Shown here in pieces: positions 54,740 through 64,000 of a DNA stretch of 64,000 nucleotides. The stretch comes from Avena insularis. Taxonomy: Eukaryota; Streptophyta; Magnoliopsida; Poales; Poaceae. Every line of letters begins with the position of its first letter. Position 1 is the stretch's first letter. The stretch lies in the NCBI GenBank assembly GCA_023614405.1, contig JAJUPC010000236.1, forward strand, positions 1 through 64,000. Reading direction: 5' to 3'. Below the pieces are notes generated by a model that saw only the letters and a list, made by a program, of their open reading frames with translations, made no database searches and was not told where the DNA came from. Both the position numbers and the translations under genes were made by a program.

Positions 54740-56564
54740 TCTCCCCTCTTCAAAAGGCGTCGACCTCGATGCTCCAAGGTCTTCTCCAGCATAGGGTGAC
54801 AAATCAACAACGTTGAAGCTGTTGCTAGCACCACCAAACTCCTCAGTAGGTATATCAACTGAGTAGGCATTATCATTAATTTTGGCTAGCACCTTGTAAG
54901 GACCAGCACCACGTGGCTTCAACTTGGACTTGAGAAGTAGTGGAAATATGTCCTTGCGCAGATGCACCCAAACCATATCTCCAGGCTCGAAGAACACTTC
55001 CTTCCTTGCTTGATTCCTTGTAGTAGCAATGTTCTTGCCTTTCTTCTCAATAGCCTCTCGAGTCTTCTCATGTATTTTCTTCACATAATCAGCACGTTTT
55101 GATGCCTCCATATCAACTCTCTCATGTAATGGCAGAGGCAACATATCAAGTGGTGTCAATGGCTTGAAGCCATACACCACCTCAAAAGGACAAAGCTGAG
55201 TAGTTGAATGCACAACCCTGTTGTAAGCAAACTCAACATGTGGCAAACACTCTTCCGACTCCTGCAGATTCTTTTTAATCATGGTCCTTAGCAGCTGTGA
55301 CAATGTTCTATTCACCACCTCCGTTTGACCATCTGTTTGGGGATGACATGTAGTACTGAAAAGCAGCTTCGTGCCTAGCTTCCCCCATAAGGTCTTCCAA
55401 AAGTAGCTCATGAACTTCACATCACGGTCAGAAACAATCGTCTTTGCTACTCCATGTAATCTCACGATGTCCCTGAAAAAACAAGTTAGCAACATGTGAC
55501 GCATCGTCGCTTTTGTGGCAGGCAATAAAATGAGCCATCTTAGAGAGCCTCTCTGAGTTTTAGTTAGACCTAGCACAAAATCCATACTAATGTCTTCCCA
55601 TGGAGTAGTCGGTGCAGAGAGAGGTGTATACAAACCGTGAGGCTTCAGCTTGGATTTTGACTTGTGGCAAGTAATGCAACGGCTCACAAATCTGTACACA
55701 TCATGCCTCATCTTGGGCCAATAGAAGTGATCAGCGAGCTTGCGCAACGACTTCTCACGCCCAAAGTGGCCCATCAAACCACCAGCATGTGATTCCTGCA
55801 CTAAGAACAAACGCAACGATGATTCTGGAATACATAGTTTGTTAGCTCGAAACAAATAGCCGTCATGTATATGATACTTATCCCATGCGTTTCTAAGAGC
55901 ACACAAACGATATGGTTGAACAAAATCATGGTCAGTTGCATAAAGTGCACAAATAGCTTCTAATCCAGGAATTTTAACATCAAGATTGGTTAATAGCATA
56001 TTCTTCCTAGATAGAGCATCAGCAACAACATTCTCTTTTCCCTTCTTATAGTTAATGATGTAAGTAAAAGACTCAATGAACTCAACCCATTTAGCTAATC
56101 TTCTATGCAAGTTTGATTGAGCTTTCAAGTATTTGCAATGCTTCATGATCAGAATGTATGATGAATTCCTTTGGCCACAAATAATGTTGCCAAACCTCAA
56201 GTACTCTAACAAGTGCATACAATTATTTATCATAGATAGAATAATTCAAATGAGCACCAGTCAATTTCTCAGAAAAATAAGCTATAGGCCGACCCTCTTG
56301 CATCAAAATGCCACCTATGCGTATACCACTAGCATCACATTCAACTTCAAATTGCTTCGAAAAAACGGGTAATGCAAGCAATGGTGCAGAAGTAAGCAAA
56401 CGTTTCAATGTATCAAATGCAATGTCTTGGGCCGTGCCCCATACAAAAGGAACACCTTTCTTTGTCAAATCATTTAATGGTGCAGCAATGGTGCTAAAAT
56501 CTTTTAGAAAGCGCCTATAGAAACCAGCGAGACCATGGAAACTACGCAGTTGACTTACATTCAT
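54740..56564 (-). pseudogene. A element RT end, RNase H and integrase
   Basis: Frame 56564-56223 has [20 protein letters not shown] and [20 protein letters not shown] 498-residue frame follows (56233 to within the LTR): [30 protein letters not shown], zinc-binding [13 protein letters not shown]...CITCHKSKS, and [17 protein letters not shown] deletion then removes the [15 protein letters not shown] region, which takes out part of the catalytic core. [73 protein letters not shown] and the acidic tail follow. The frame ends STPFEEGR and a stop at the polypurine tract. The deletion near 55545-55560 makes the integrase defective. Confidence 0.9.
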
Positions 56565-56621
56565 TGGAGTAGGCCAATTCTGAATTGATTCAATTTAGAT
56601 TGATCTACCTCTACTCCATGC

Positions 56622-57542
56622 TTAGAAACAACAAATCCTAGGAATATGACTTATCTTTTGCAAATGTACACTTCTCAAGATTAGCATACAGTTTATTATC
56701 ACGTAACACTTGCAAAATTGTCTAATATGAGTGCAATGTTTAGATTCGGTGTGGCTGTATATGATTATATCATCAAAGTAAACAACCACAAAACGACCAA
56801 TAAACTCTCTCAAAACATGATTCATCAAACGCATGAAAGTACTAGGTGCATTAGTATGACCAAACGGCATGACTAACCACTCATACAAGACGAATTTAGT
56901 TTTGAAAGCAGTTTTCCATTCATCCCCTTCTTTCATCCTAATTTGATGATAACCACTACGCAAGTCAATTTTAGAGAAAACAGCAGCACCACTCAATTGA
57001 TCTAGCATGTCCTCTAAACGTGGAATAGGATGACGATATCGAATAGTGACGTTATTAATCGCTCTATAATCAACACACATGCACCATGTACCATCTTTCT
57101 TAGGAACTAAAATAACGGAAACAGCACAAGGGCTAAGAGAGACACGAATGCACCCTTTATCTAGCAACGCTTGTACTTGCTTCTGAATTTCCTTAGTTTC
57201 TTTAGGATTAGTCCTGTAGGGTGCACGGTTGGTAAGTGTGGCACCAGGAATAAGGTCCACTTGATGTTCTATACCACGCAATGGAGGTAAACCTGCGGGT
57301 ACATCTTCTGGAAACACATCCCCAAAGTCCTGCAAAACAGAAGAGACACCATGCGAAATAGGGGTCATGTCGTTAGAAACCAATACCTCGCCCTTATACA
57401 TGAGCACAAGTGGCATGGCTGTAGGATCCTCATGAAACTCTCTCATATCCTCCTTGGTGGCTAGTATCAATAACCCAAGCACTCTCTCACTTTTTGTTAT
57501 ATCACTCAATTTAGGCTCAATTACATCAGGATACGTTGTCAC
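56622..57542 (-). pseudogene. A element reverse transcriptase
   Basis: A 306-residue frame with most RT motifs in order. An upstream linker (PPLRGIEHQVDLIPGA, RAPYRTNPKETKEIQKQVQ) comes first. Then SPCAVSVILVPKKDGTWCMC and AINNVTIRYRHPIPRLEDML, then [19 protein letters not shown] and [19 protein letters not shown]. The catalytic [13 protein letters not shown] carries both Asp residues. It ends by frameshift after LRSVHLQK. The gap to 56564 holds the rest of the RT tail. Apart from the frameshifts at either end the catalytic part looks intact. Confidence 0.92.
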
Positions 57543-57548
57543 ACAGTC

Positions 57549-58436
57549 TCACCGAGTGGTAGAATCTTCCTTCAAGTTCACCTCTATCTTCTGGCGAGAA
57601 TCATTCACAATATCTTGTGATGTCATTGGCTGCATAGTAATCTTCTTCCCTTTGAATTCCAAGTGATATGTATTGGCTCGGCCATTGTGTTGCACATGGC
57701 GATCGTAAAGCCAAGGCTGACCCAATAGTAGGTGACAATCAGTCATAGGAACCACATCAAAATCAATAGAATCTTTGTATGTCCCTATTTGAAAATTCAC
57801 ACGTACCATATGATTTACCTTCATCTCACTATTGTTGCTCAACCATTGTATGTAGTATGGCTTGGGATGAGGTAAGTATGTCAAATTCAGTTTGGCACAT
57901 AGTTCCTTACTTGCAAGATTTCTGCAGCTACCTCCATCAATAATTACCTTGCAAGCTTTGTTAGGTCCAACTAGAGCTTTTGTTTGGAACAAGTTGCAAC
58001 GCTCGGATTCCTCAACCGGTTGCACACTAAGTACATGTGAAGATACAAAAATAGTTGGTGCACACTCAGCATATGCATCAGCACCATCCTCGTCGTCATC
58101 AATATCAGTGTCAGAAGCTTCATCTCCACTCCCTACTTCTCCTTGTTTGTTAACAAACATAACCTTGCTGTTTGGACAATCCTTATTGTAGTGACCTCTA
58201 CCTCCACAAGTATGGCACACCACATCACGAGTACGTGCCGTATACATGTTGGATCCCGAGCTAGCAGCAGGAGCAGCAGGTTTCCAAGCATTAGAACCAA
58301 ACAAAGGTGTACTTGCTGGTTTGGCCGATGGTGTAAACGGAGCAGTAGCTGGTGGCACGACTGTAGGAGGACTAGATCTGGCCGAAAATCTGCTAGAGGA
58401 TGGAAAACGAGCACGTAACTTCGCCTCTTCTGCTAA
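57549..58436 (-). pseudogene. A element zinc knuckle and protease
   Basis: Follows a UAG codon (58439-58437) that ends gag. The linker is Ala/Ser/Pro-rich; the knuckle CHTCGGRGHYNKDC is at about 58215-58175 with C-X2-C-X4-H-X4-C spacing. An acidic linker (SDTDIDDDEDGAD) follows. The protease has KVIIDGGSCRNLASKELC and CHLLLGQPWLYDRHVQHNGR, a typical gypsy protease second motif (LLGQPW), then TITMQPMTSQDIVND in the linker. This frame is intact for 269 residues. Confidence 0.88.
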
Positions 58437-58439
58437 CTA

Positions 58440-59392
58440 GGATTCAGCCTCTCTAGCATGGTGCAATAGCTCATTCATGGTCTCATACTTGTGATGACGA
58501 ACTATGCTCTTAATTGGCAACTTCAGATTGTTTAGGAATCGCTGCATGGTCATCTCAATGGACTCACGAATTCTAGCATGCTGCATAAGCAGCTCCATCT
58601 CCATGTAGTACTCATCAACTGTCATTGTGCCATGCTTCAATTGCGTCAATTTATCAAAAACTGATCGCAAGTAGTTGGTTGGTAAGAAACGAACTTTCAT
58701 GATTTTCTTCATCTCGCGCCAATCCATCACGGGAAGTTCACTGTCCTCCCTCCTATGTTGCATAAGAGCATCCCACCAACACAAAGCATAACCATCAAAT
58801 TCAGATGCTGCAAGCTTTACCTTCTTATCTTCTGGATAGTAAAATAAACACCAAAGTTTCTCAATCTTCAACTCCCATGTGAGGTAATCTTCAGGATCAA
58901 TGGAACCATCAAACTTGGGAATTGAGAATTTTGGCTTGCCCAAACCATCATCAGCAGGTTGGTTGAGCACACGCTGAGCACGTCCAAGAGGGGAAAGCCC
59001 ACAGCCATGAGCAGGTGCATGGGCAGGGGGAATAGCACGTCCCCTGCCAACATGTGGAGCAGCATCCATAGCGCTACCCTCATCATAATCATCAAAGGAA
59101 TCATCAGATTTGGTTCTTGCCTTCTATGTATGGCGGCTGTCAAGCCCTCACTGGAATGCTGCAAAGTGGCGACAGTAGCATTTAGTGCAGCCACTTGCGT
59201 TTGGATAGTATCTACTGCCCCAATATTCTGATCCATCCTCATATTTATGTCTTGGAGATTCTTGTCATTGCCATCTGTGGTGTTAGTAAACACAAGTGTC
59301 AAATGATACCTCAAAGCCTCATATTCATGCCAATTGATAAGCTCCTCATCCTTCTTTTTCTGCGACACAACATCACCATCACTAGTAGACAT
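58440..59392 (-). pseudogene. A element gag
   Basis: Start at 59392 (MSTSDGDVVSQKKKDEEL). The coiled-coil-like N-terminus has DINMRMDQNIGAVDTIQTQV. The frame shifts near 59070-59110. The core in the second frame (59069-58437) has KPKFSIPKFDGSIDPEDYLT, WELKIEKLWCLF, WWDALMQHRRED, RFLPTNYLRSVFDKLTQLKH, EYYMEMELLMQHARIRESIE and MTMQRFLNNLKL. It ends HHAREAES-UAG. Confidence 0.85.
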
Positions 59393-60626
59393 GATTAGTT
59401 GGTTAGTGCAAAAATCAACATTTGTATGGTGGAAAACTCTCACAACTCACTCATAACTAATAAGAAAGGAGATCTTACCATTCCAAAGTGAATAGAGATA
59501 CTCTACCAAACAAGATCAACAATTGATGCACTGAAGTGATGAAGTGAATATCAACCGTATAGAGAACGATCACAGGGCACACAAGTTATTTATGGTGGAG
59601 CTATAGGTATGGTATCCTATATACACCGCAAACAAGTCCTAGTGCTGATCGTACAAATACCAAGAAACACACACGTGGAGAAAAATGTGGCAATGCAACT
59701 ATGAAGGGTGTTGCACTACACTCGAGAGACACTAGCAAAGCTCAAAGTAAACAGGCACAAGATTGCTCAATCTACCGGTGCACAAAGATATCACTAGGCC
59801 TCTTGTTCCAATTCACTTTTTTCCACAATTTTTTTTCTTTTTCTTTTCTATAGCTCTCCTTTTTTATATACTTTTTCTTTTGCTATATTGCTTTTTCTCT
59901 TTTTTGATTTTATAGATAACACACGGCCAATTACAAAGTACAGCACTAAAATTCCTAAGAGCAGCCTGCAGGAGCGGAAACTAGTCTCAATGGGAAAGTT
60001 CCTACACCTATGTAGTAGATTGGCTGTGGCTAAGGGTTATGGAAAAGTGCAAATTGATCACACTTTGTAATTATGGTGTCTTGGCAGAATAACAGCTCAA
60101 AATCCTGTCGTGGCAGAACAAATCCTGCCATGGCGAAAGCGAGGAAATCCGCGGCGTGGTAGAGCAGCGGCAACAAACAAAGGAAAACATGCCACTACAG
60201 AGCGGGCGGCAAATACAGAGAATCGCTAAGAACGCATCACAGCGGCAACAAGGAAATAGTGTCGCGCGTAGTCAGGCGGACTCGGTTTCATGCAGGAAAG
60301 TGGGCGTTTCCGTGCCGCGGCAGAATCGGTAAGAACTTTTTTTATGGCAAACCGACTTGGCCTAGAGTAAAACACAGGGACTCTAAACCTAGATCGGATC
60401 TGCTAGATGGCACGGAAGAACAGGTGATGAACACGACTAGAAGAAGAAAACAATGAAAAAAAACTAGATCTAGACTAATTGATGAAAACGACCAGCAACT
60501 ATTACTCGTCTACGATGTAATCTAGGCTATGGCGAATCTTTTTGTGGGGCTATTTTCTGTATAGGACGAAAACACTCTCTAATCTATGGATGGATGTGTG
60601 GATTGCTTACCGAGGCAACAAGGAAA
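59393..60626 (-). other. Leader of the A element at 53888-61532
   Basis: Non-coding, about 1.2 kb. T/A-rich block at 59815-59905. Palindromic GTCGTGGCAGA/CTGCCATGGC motifs at about 60075-60135. Confidence 0.6.
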
Positions 60627-60636
60627 TCTAATACCA
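60627..60636 (-). other. Primer-binding site of the A element at 53888-61532
   Basis: Minus-strand TGGTATTAGA, one change from TGGTATCAGA, three bases inside the 5' LTR. Confidence 0.75.
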
Positions 60637-60639
60637 AGA

Positions 60640-61532
60640 TGATATGGGGTGGCCCGATCTTCTCAGCAAGCTCTTGTCGATGATGATATGGTGGATGATA
60701 AATAACTAGTGCGTAGCTATGATCTCTCCCGCTCGATCCCTGATGCCAATGCAACAGCTCTCGAACCATGTAGGATATTCACAACACCACACTCTTGCGC
60801 ACGCAACCGTGACCACGAACGGTAGTATGCAATCTACTAATTCCCAATGGAACAACAGATCACACTCAATTATAGTTGTAGAATTCGAACACAGGGATAT
60901 TTCAGAGGTTCTACGAAAGAATCAACTCCAAATTTTTTTAACGTGGTCTAAAACCCTAATCTAGAGTGCCCCCATCTATTTATGAGTTTAGGGGGTGGCG
61001 GCCTATGGTGGAACCCGAGTTGGGTCCACCCAAACTGGATACAAACCGGCCACAAAGTGGCTCGGCCACAAGTTCTGCCATGGTAGACTTTCACGCTGGT
61101 TCTCTGTCGCGGCAGAGCCGGACTCGGTTTTCCTGCCGTGGCAGAGAAACGGGCCTTTTCTCTGCCGTGCGGAAGAGAACTCCCTCCTCTTGTTGATCTT
61201 TGTCTTGGATAGCTCCTTGTGCTTCCTCCCTCTCCTCCCTCGCGCATTCTTCATTGATCAATACGCCTGGTTCCATTTGCTCCTCGCTCCTTGCTATGCC
61301 TTCTTCTCCTAAGTACCGGATCATGCAATAGTTCAAAGACTTAGATAGTATAAAATTCTCATTGATTAAAACACCAGGTTCATTCAGAAACAAGTTCACC
61401 CGTTGTTCTAGTAGCTTAGCACGAGCTCTTGTGATTGGTCCAATCCTTATCTCATTGGATTGATCCTTCTTTGCAATTGGAACATCGTCATTATCAATTG
61501 GGGTAGGTGTAACTGTAGGGATGTCCTCATCA
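60640..61532 (-). mobile_element. 5' LTR of the A element at 53888-61532
   Basis: 893 bp, TGATATGGGG...CCTCATCA in plus orientation. It carries several CTGCCATGG/CTGCCGTGGCAGAG motifs (61073-61165) that the 3' LTR has in mutated form. The LTR ORF is continuous with the upstream G frame (61702-61091). Confidence 0.88.
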
Positions 61533-62862
61533 ACTAAGGCTTCAGAAATCGTGGCTGCCACCTTGCTAACTGTTGGCAATGAAACAACTGTCAACTTCCC
61601 ATGAGTAGTCACAGCCGTCGCGACCTTTGGTATAAGAGCTATACTCTTGCCAACATCCACTATCCCATTCACAACCTTGGGCTGCTGCCCGTTTTCCTCC
61701 ATATACGGTAATACAAAATCATTTCAGAGAAACCTTTTGTAGTCCTCCCAAGTATGAGAAAAACCATCTATGTCAACCGCCTTGGACCACCAACTATCTA
61801 ACTCCTTGTCCACACGCTGGTAAGCAAGAACATACCCATCATACCCACTAAACTTGCCACTGTATTTGCGACATCGATGGAAACCCTGTTACATGTGCCT
61901 TTCCCAATCTTGGTACTGCTCAACTGTCGCAAGTCTATGTAGGCACCAGCTAAGCTCGGATGCACCACGTGCCACTCCATTTAGGAGATCGAGATAGTCA
62001 TTGAAAACAGCACTAGACTCTTTTCCACGTGTACACCTCAAGCCCAAAGTATCTCCTGAAAAAGAATCCATCATGTCCTATCTTGTTCTATCACACAAAA
62101 ATCTGCACAACAATCCAGCCAAACTGAAGCAAATCGCCGCAGCAGAAAAGAAGAAAAATCCACAAAGCCGAAACAGATTGCCGAAATAGCACTAGGATTC
62201 CTCCTGCTCTACTAGCAACAACCGATTCAACCGAGGCACGCAGGACGAGCGATACCGGATCACGAGGCTGGGACCAATTCCAACTGGAATGATCGATGCC
62301 TTTTTTTGTTTGTCGTGCTTTCATGTGAAAGAAACTCATGTACTCTCTGCCTTTTTTTCTTACGTACCGCACGACCGGATCTGGTACCGAGCGGCCCAAG
62401 CGCTAGCAGACTCACGCGCGGAGACTTCCCTCGATCGCGAGCGGGTTGCCCCGGGAAAACTTGGCCCCGACTCGTATGGCGTGTGGCCTCTTTTTTTTCT
62501 TTTAAACTGGAACCTTGCGCCAGCAGATGGAGTGCGATCACCGGGGACTCTAGGTCGTGAGGTGTACAGAACCTGCTCACGATCGATCCCTCGATCGAAT
62601 CTGATTCCGATTGACGCCGCCTTCCTTTTTTTCGCTACTGCCTCGATCAGATCTGATTCCGATCAATTCTGATCTACCTCAAGAACTCGCCTCCCTCCTT
62701 CCTTTTTCCTAGACTCCATGTACCAGCTGATTCCGAGTGATCTGCACACCACCAAGTTGCCCAGAAAACTCGTCTTCCAATCTCTTCTCCACAACCGATC
62801 TACAAACTGCTTGTATACAAATAGTCCGGAGATGATCCAAAAACACGCTATGATCAATGAGA
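61533..62862 (-). pseudogene. Element G leader and gag-like region
   Basis: Right to left from the PBS at 62874. A leader with short frames (MVSELSLIIACFWIISGLF at 62875) comes first. A decayed region follows (62660-62100). Then a gag-like stretch near 62070-61700: SFSGDTLGLRCTRGKESSAV, FNDYLDLLNGVARGASELSW, YSGKFSGYDGYVLAYQRVDK and a WWSKAVDIDGFSHTWEDYK stretch, which resembles the capsid core spacing of retrotransposon Gag. It then runs into MEENGQQPKVVNGIVDVGKS and the A LTR at 61532. No pol is present; the rest of G is not in the window. Whether this is true Gag or the ORF of a non-autonomous element is uncertain. Confidence 0.45.
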
Positions 62863-62874
62863 GCTCTGATACCA
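62863..62874 (-). other. Primer-binding site of element G
   Basis: Minus-strand TGGTATCAGAGC, a perfect match to the usual initiator tRNA-Met PBS, two bases from the LTR. Confidence 0.88.
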
Positions 62875-62876
62875 CA

Positions 62877-63422
62877 TGATACGGATCAAGCCGATGATCC
62901 TTGAGTTTTGTCTCGATCTTTCACAGCGAGTCCACCAGGTAGGTAATCTCCCAATCACGCGATGAACGCAACCAGAAGAAGAGGAATCAATCCAGCAAGT
63001 AACATGCTGAAGATCACCACGCCTCAAACCTGAGCACGACAATCCTTGATGAACACAAGAACCTCCGCATCAATAATCTGATAAACGGTATCACCGTCCC
63101 TAGAGGGATGATACACGGTGGAGCACAATATAGTTTTTAGACTAAACAACTGACCTCCCCTAAACCCTAGGTGGCTGGCTCCTTTATATAGGAGGCATGC
63201 AACTAGTCGATTGGATAGACCCAAACCGAACACACAAACGGACTCAAACCTAACCTAGACTCGAACTCAATAACATAGCAATAATATTTGACACGACCTT
63301 AGACTTATCATTACATATCGTAGGTCTTCCTGGTGTGTCAATCATCAATGGAGTGCACCCGCATCACCTAGCTTGGTGGAGTCCTAAAATTAGGCTTCAC
63401 CTCCACCTTCATGCTCATATCA
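62877..63422 (-). mobile_element. 5' LTR of element G
   Basis: On the minus strand TGATATGAGC...GATCCGTATCA, 546 bp, with a TATATAAAGG box near 63180-63190. Its inner end meets the PBS. It interrupts a B-like RT; the outer flank is CTTCC (63423-63427). Confidence 0.75.
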
Positions 63423-64000
63423 CTTCCTTGACATGTTTAACATGGTCCTCAAGTGACTTGCTATAAACAAGTATATCATCGAAATAGACAACGACACTCT
63501 TGCCAATGAGAGAACACAAAATATGATTCATGAGGCGCATGAAGGGGGATGGGGCATTAGACAAGCCAAAAGGCATAACCAACCATTAATAGCGACCAAG
63601 TTTGGTCTTGAATGCGGTTTTCCACTCATCACCTTCAGCCATGTGTATTATGGTAACCACTACGAAGATCAATTTTCGAAAAAATAGTGGCTCCACACAA
63701 TTCATCAAGCATGTCATCAAGACGCGATATAGGATGTCGATAACGCACGGTGATATCATTGATTGGACGACAGTCTATGCATAACCGTAACGTATCATCC
63801 GATTTTGGGACAACAATCACGGGTACCGCACTTGGACTAGTGCTAACTTGGATCAATCCTTTGGAGACGAGTTGGTTGATTTGACGTTCGATCTCCTTCA
63901 TCTCCTCCGGGTTCGTGCGGTAAGCGGCGTGGTTTGGAAGGGGTGCACCAGGAATGAGATCAATGTGATGTTCGATGCCGCGAAGAGGAGGTAGTCCATG
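63423..64000 (-). pseudogene. B-related gypsy RT fragment, running off the right edge
   Basis: Minus-strand RT. Right to left: IERQINQLVSKGLIQVSTSP, SAVPVIVVPKSDDTLRLCID, VRYRHPISRLDDMLDELCGA and [14 protein letters not shown] (63901-63635). Then, decayed, a gypsy RT catalytic region near 63500 (FVVYFDD-like) and a LEDHV-like end near 63440. It is clearly B-like: compare QLVSKGLIQVSTSPSA in B at 26440-26490. The element continues beyond 64000. Confidence 0.85.

Larger units (their letters stand above)
53888..61532 (-). mobile_element. Gypsy A element, minus strand, with unmatched flanks
   Basis: LTRs at 53888-54739 (852 bp) and 60640-61532 (893 bp) with PBS, gag, protease, RT, RNase H and integrase between them. 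The left flank is chromovirus E reverse transcriptase (last bases ATTGG); the right flank is the gag-like part of element G (ACTAA). Neither five-base flank nor host sequence matches, so this may be a recombinant of two A insertions. Both LTRs share subfamily marks (AGTGCGTAGCTATGATC) not found in the 34773-42353 copy. It has the best-preserved A pol in the window. Confidence 0.85.

Noticed and set aside
62863..62874. tRNA gene suggested by initiator tRNA-Met complementary sequence (also at 13784, 22412, 41476, 46674, 60627)
   Set aside because: Only 10-13 bases next to LTR ends; these are primer-binding sites. No cloverleaf or A/B box was seen.
1..64000. Programmed frameshifts as the explanation for all broken pol frames
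   Set aside because: Breaks occur at different places in each copy, often in homopolymers or short deletions, which fits decay and possibly sequencing error. Only the PPT frame change and the shared UAG recur at the same place and are kept as findings.

Overview
This window looks like nuclear DNA of a grass (Poaceae). It is made almost entirely of LTR retrotransposons nested inside one another. No complete host gene, rRNA, tRNA gene, CRISPR or bacterial-type feature was found. The grass assignment rests on a Sirevirus-type copia element, a BARE/Angela-type copia LTR (it begins TGTTGGGAATATGCCC), a Tekay-like chromovirus with a 3-kb LTR, and CRM-like chromoviruses. Species cannot be told. Family letters used here (A, B, D, E, G, H, I, Sirevirus) are my own labels. 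Almost every coding stretch carries frameshifts or stops, so coding entries are given as pseudogenes.

Layout. 1-3087: an unassigned stretch, then the LTR of an old gypsy element (I), which the Sirevirus entered near its end. 3088-21437: the 3' part of a minus-strand Sirevirus: 3' LTR, polypurine tract, extra 3' ORF, RNase H/RT/integrase and, far to the right, Gag. Integrase and Gag are now held apart by a stack at 9670-19333: a BARE/Angela-like copia (H, minus), the 5' part of gypsy D (plus) and a 5'-truncated gypsy A (plus). A solo A LTR sits in the Gag (20040-20909). 21438-30740: a gypsy element B (plus) with two LTRs, PBS, PPT, gag and pol. Its integrase tail is split by another solo A LTR with a perfect CAACG duplication. 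30741-34278: low-copy-looking sequence and a possible CACTA-type DNA transposon, function unknown.

34279-45725: a 48/39-bp tandem array. It was entered by a solo D-like LTR (duplication GTATC), and that LTR was later entered by a complete A element (34773-42353, duplication TCAAG). 45726-48425: 5' LTR and gag start of another A (plus), cut by chromovirus E (minus, 48426-53887). E is cut in turn by a further A (minus, 53888-61532). 61533-63422: 5' LTR and leader/gag-like region of element G (minus), which lies in a B-like pol (minus) that runs off the right edge.

Family A is the most recent and most active layer: six insertions, all into other repeats. Its LTR encodes a C-terminal tail of the polyprotein (GPITRARAK region), and B has the same arrangement. 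This, with the LTR start TGATGAGGACATCC, points to the CRM lineage and would fit a centromere-proximal origin. That is inference only. The most unusual items are the dual-strand-open 48/39-bp array, a consensus CGGA-NTN-TCCG palindrome family shared by otherwise unrelated elements, the LTR-borne Pol tail, a UAG codon shared by two A gag genes, and several junctions that imply recombination between elements.
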